64,000 nt of DNA. Origin: Rhynchopus sp. YZ270_cl-10 (Eukaryota; Euglenozoa; Diplonemea; Diplonemida; Diplonemidae). How positions within the stretch are numbered: the stretch's first letter is position 1; each line of letters starts with the position of its first letter. The notes below the pieces were generated by a model that did no database searches, had not been told where the DNA came from, and saw nothing but the letters and a program-made list of their open reading frames with translations. Location of the stretch: NCBI GenBank assembly GCA_964035575.1, contig OZ037836.1, positions 496,001 to 560,000 of the forward strand. Direction: 5' to 3'. Both the position numbers and the translations under genes were made by a program. Positions 63,522 to 64,000 of the stretch are shown here, one piece after another.

Positions 63522-64000
63522 GGTTTTGTGTCTCTCTGTTTTATGCAAGGTGTTTTCAATTGGGGGTAAGAGTACGCAAGAGACAACAAACAGTTAGGGA
63601 GAGGTCTTTTGCTAATAAAAATGATCATCCAGATGTGGTGAAACGCCATAAACTCCACAACCCCTACAAAGATACTCCGCAAGCCATGCATAGTGGGGCA
63701 AGACAAAGCAACCAAAAAAGGAAGAGGACAACTTGCAAGTGTGCAGAAGAGTATTTGGAAGCTAATGGTACAAAGGCACTGCGTGAATTGCACCCACGTA
63801 GGGGCGAACAACCTTCGTGACCACACAAGACCCACAGTGAGAGGTCTTGAAACAAGTTACAAAGGGGAGAGAGGTCTTTTGTTTTGTTTTGACTTTTTTT
63901 TAAAGCTTCGTTGTATTAGTGTTGTTGCATGACATTTCAGTTTCTCTATCCTCTGCGATATGACGCGCAAACACGCCGTTTTCAATTTGATTCGCAGACC
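63522..64000. other. spacer, continuing past the window
   Basis: Standard LRR leader (63522-63610), shared spacer (63610-63885) and the start of module A copy 8 at 63929, cut by the window end. By analogy with the array another LRR gene should lie further right. Confidence 0.5.

Overview
This is a window from a eukaryotic nuclear genome, almost certainly an intron-poor protist. Long open reading frames (HSP70, a FUSC-type transporter, a cyclase-like receptor, many leucine-rich-repeat proteins) run from ATG to stop without introns. Coding DNA is GC-rich and spacers are AT-rich with many homopolymer runs. Nearly all host genes lie on the minus strand. The non-LTR retrotransposon resembles the Ingi/L1Tc type (endonuclease, reverse transcriptase, RNase H, zinc knuckle). 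These traits would fit a kinetoplastid-like or metamonad-like flagellate, but the sequence does not fix the lineage, and no spliced-leader, rRNA or tRNA gene was seen.

Layout. 1-8.4 kb: a two-TM receptor with a degenerate class III cyclase domain (minus), a small OTU-type cysteine protease (plus) and a cytosolic-type HSP70 that lacks the usual C-terminal tail (minus). 8.4-20.7 kb: first block of a tandem gene family. 20.7-27.9 kb: gene-poor, repeat-rich DNA with a 1.65-kb inverted-repeat transposon. 27.9-30.8 kb: a FUSC/ArAE-like membrane transporter. 31-64 kb: second, larger block of the same gene family, carrying large insertions.

The dominant content is a family of 16 paralogues (10 apparently intact, 6 broken). 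Each has an N-terminal ubiquitin-like domain (no C-terminal Gly-Gly), a short conserved helical linker, 5-12 copies of a 25-residue Cys-containing leucine-rich repeat, a conserved Ser/Val-rich linker and a C-terminal CVCM, which reads as a CaaX prenylation box. The first ~450 bp are nearly identical between copies while the repeats differ in number and sequence, so the family seems to diversify in the repeats on a fixed membrane-targeted scaffold. I do not know a described family with this architecture; it is the best candidate here for a new system.

Five of the six broken members carry mobile elements: a MITE, a complete-length LINE, and four retroposon-like insertions with 17-21-bp target duplications (two of them in the same gene). 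The sixth was cut off next to a (CCCAGTA)n satellite. Spacers are mosaics of a few recurring modules, one of which looks like the 3' end of a LINE related to the one seen whole at 51.4-57.5 kb.
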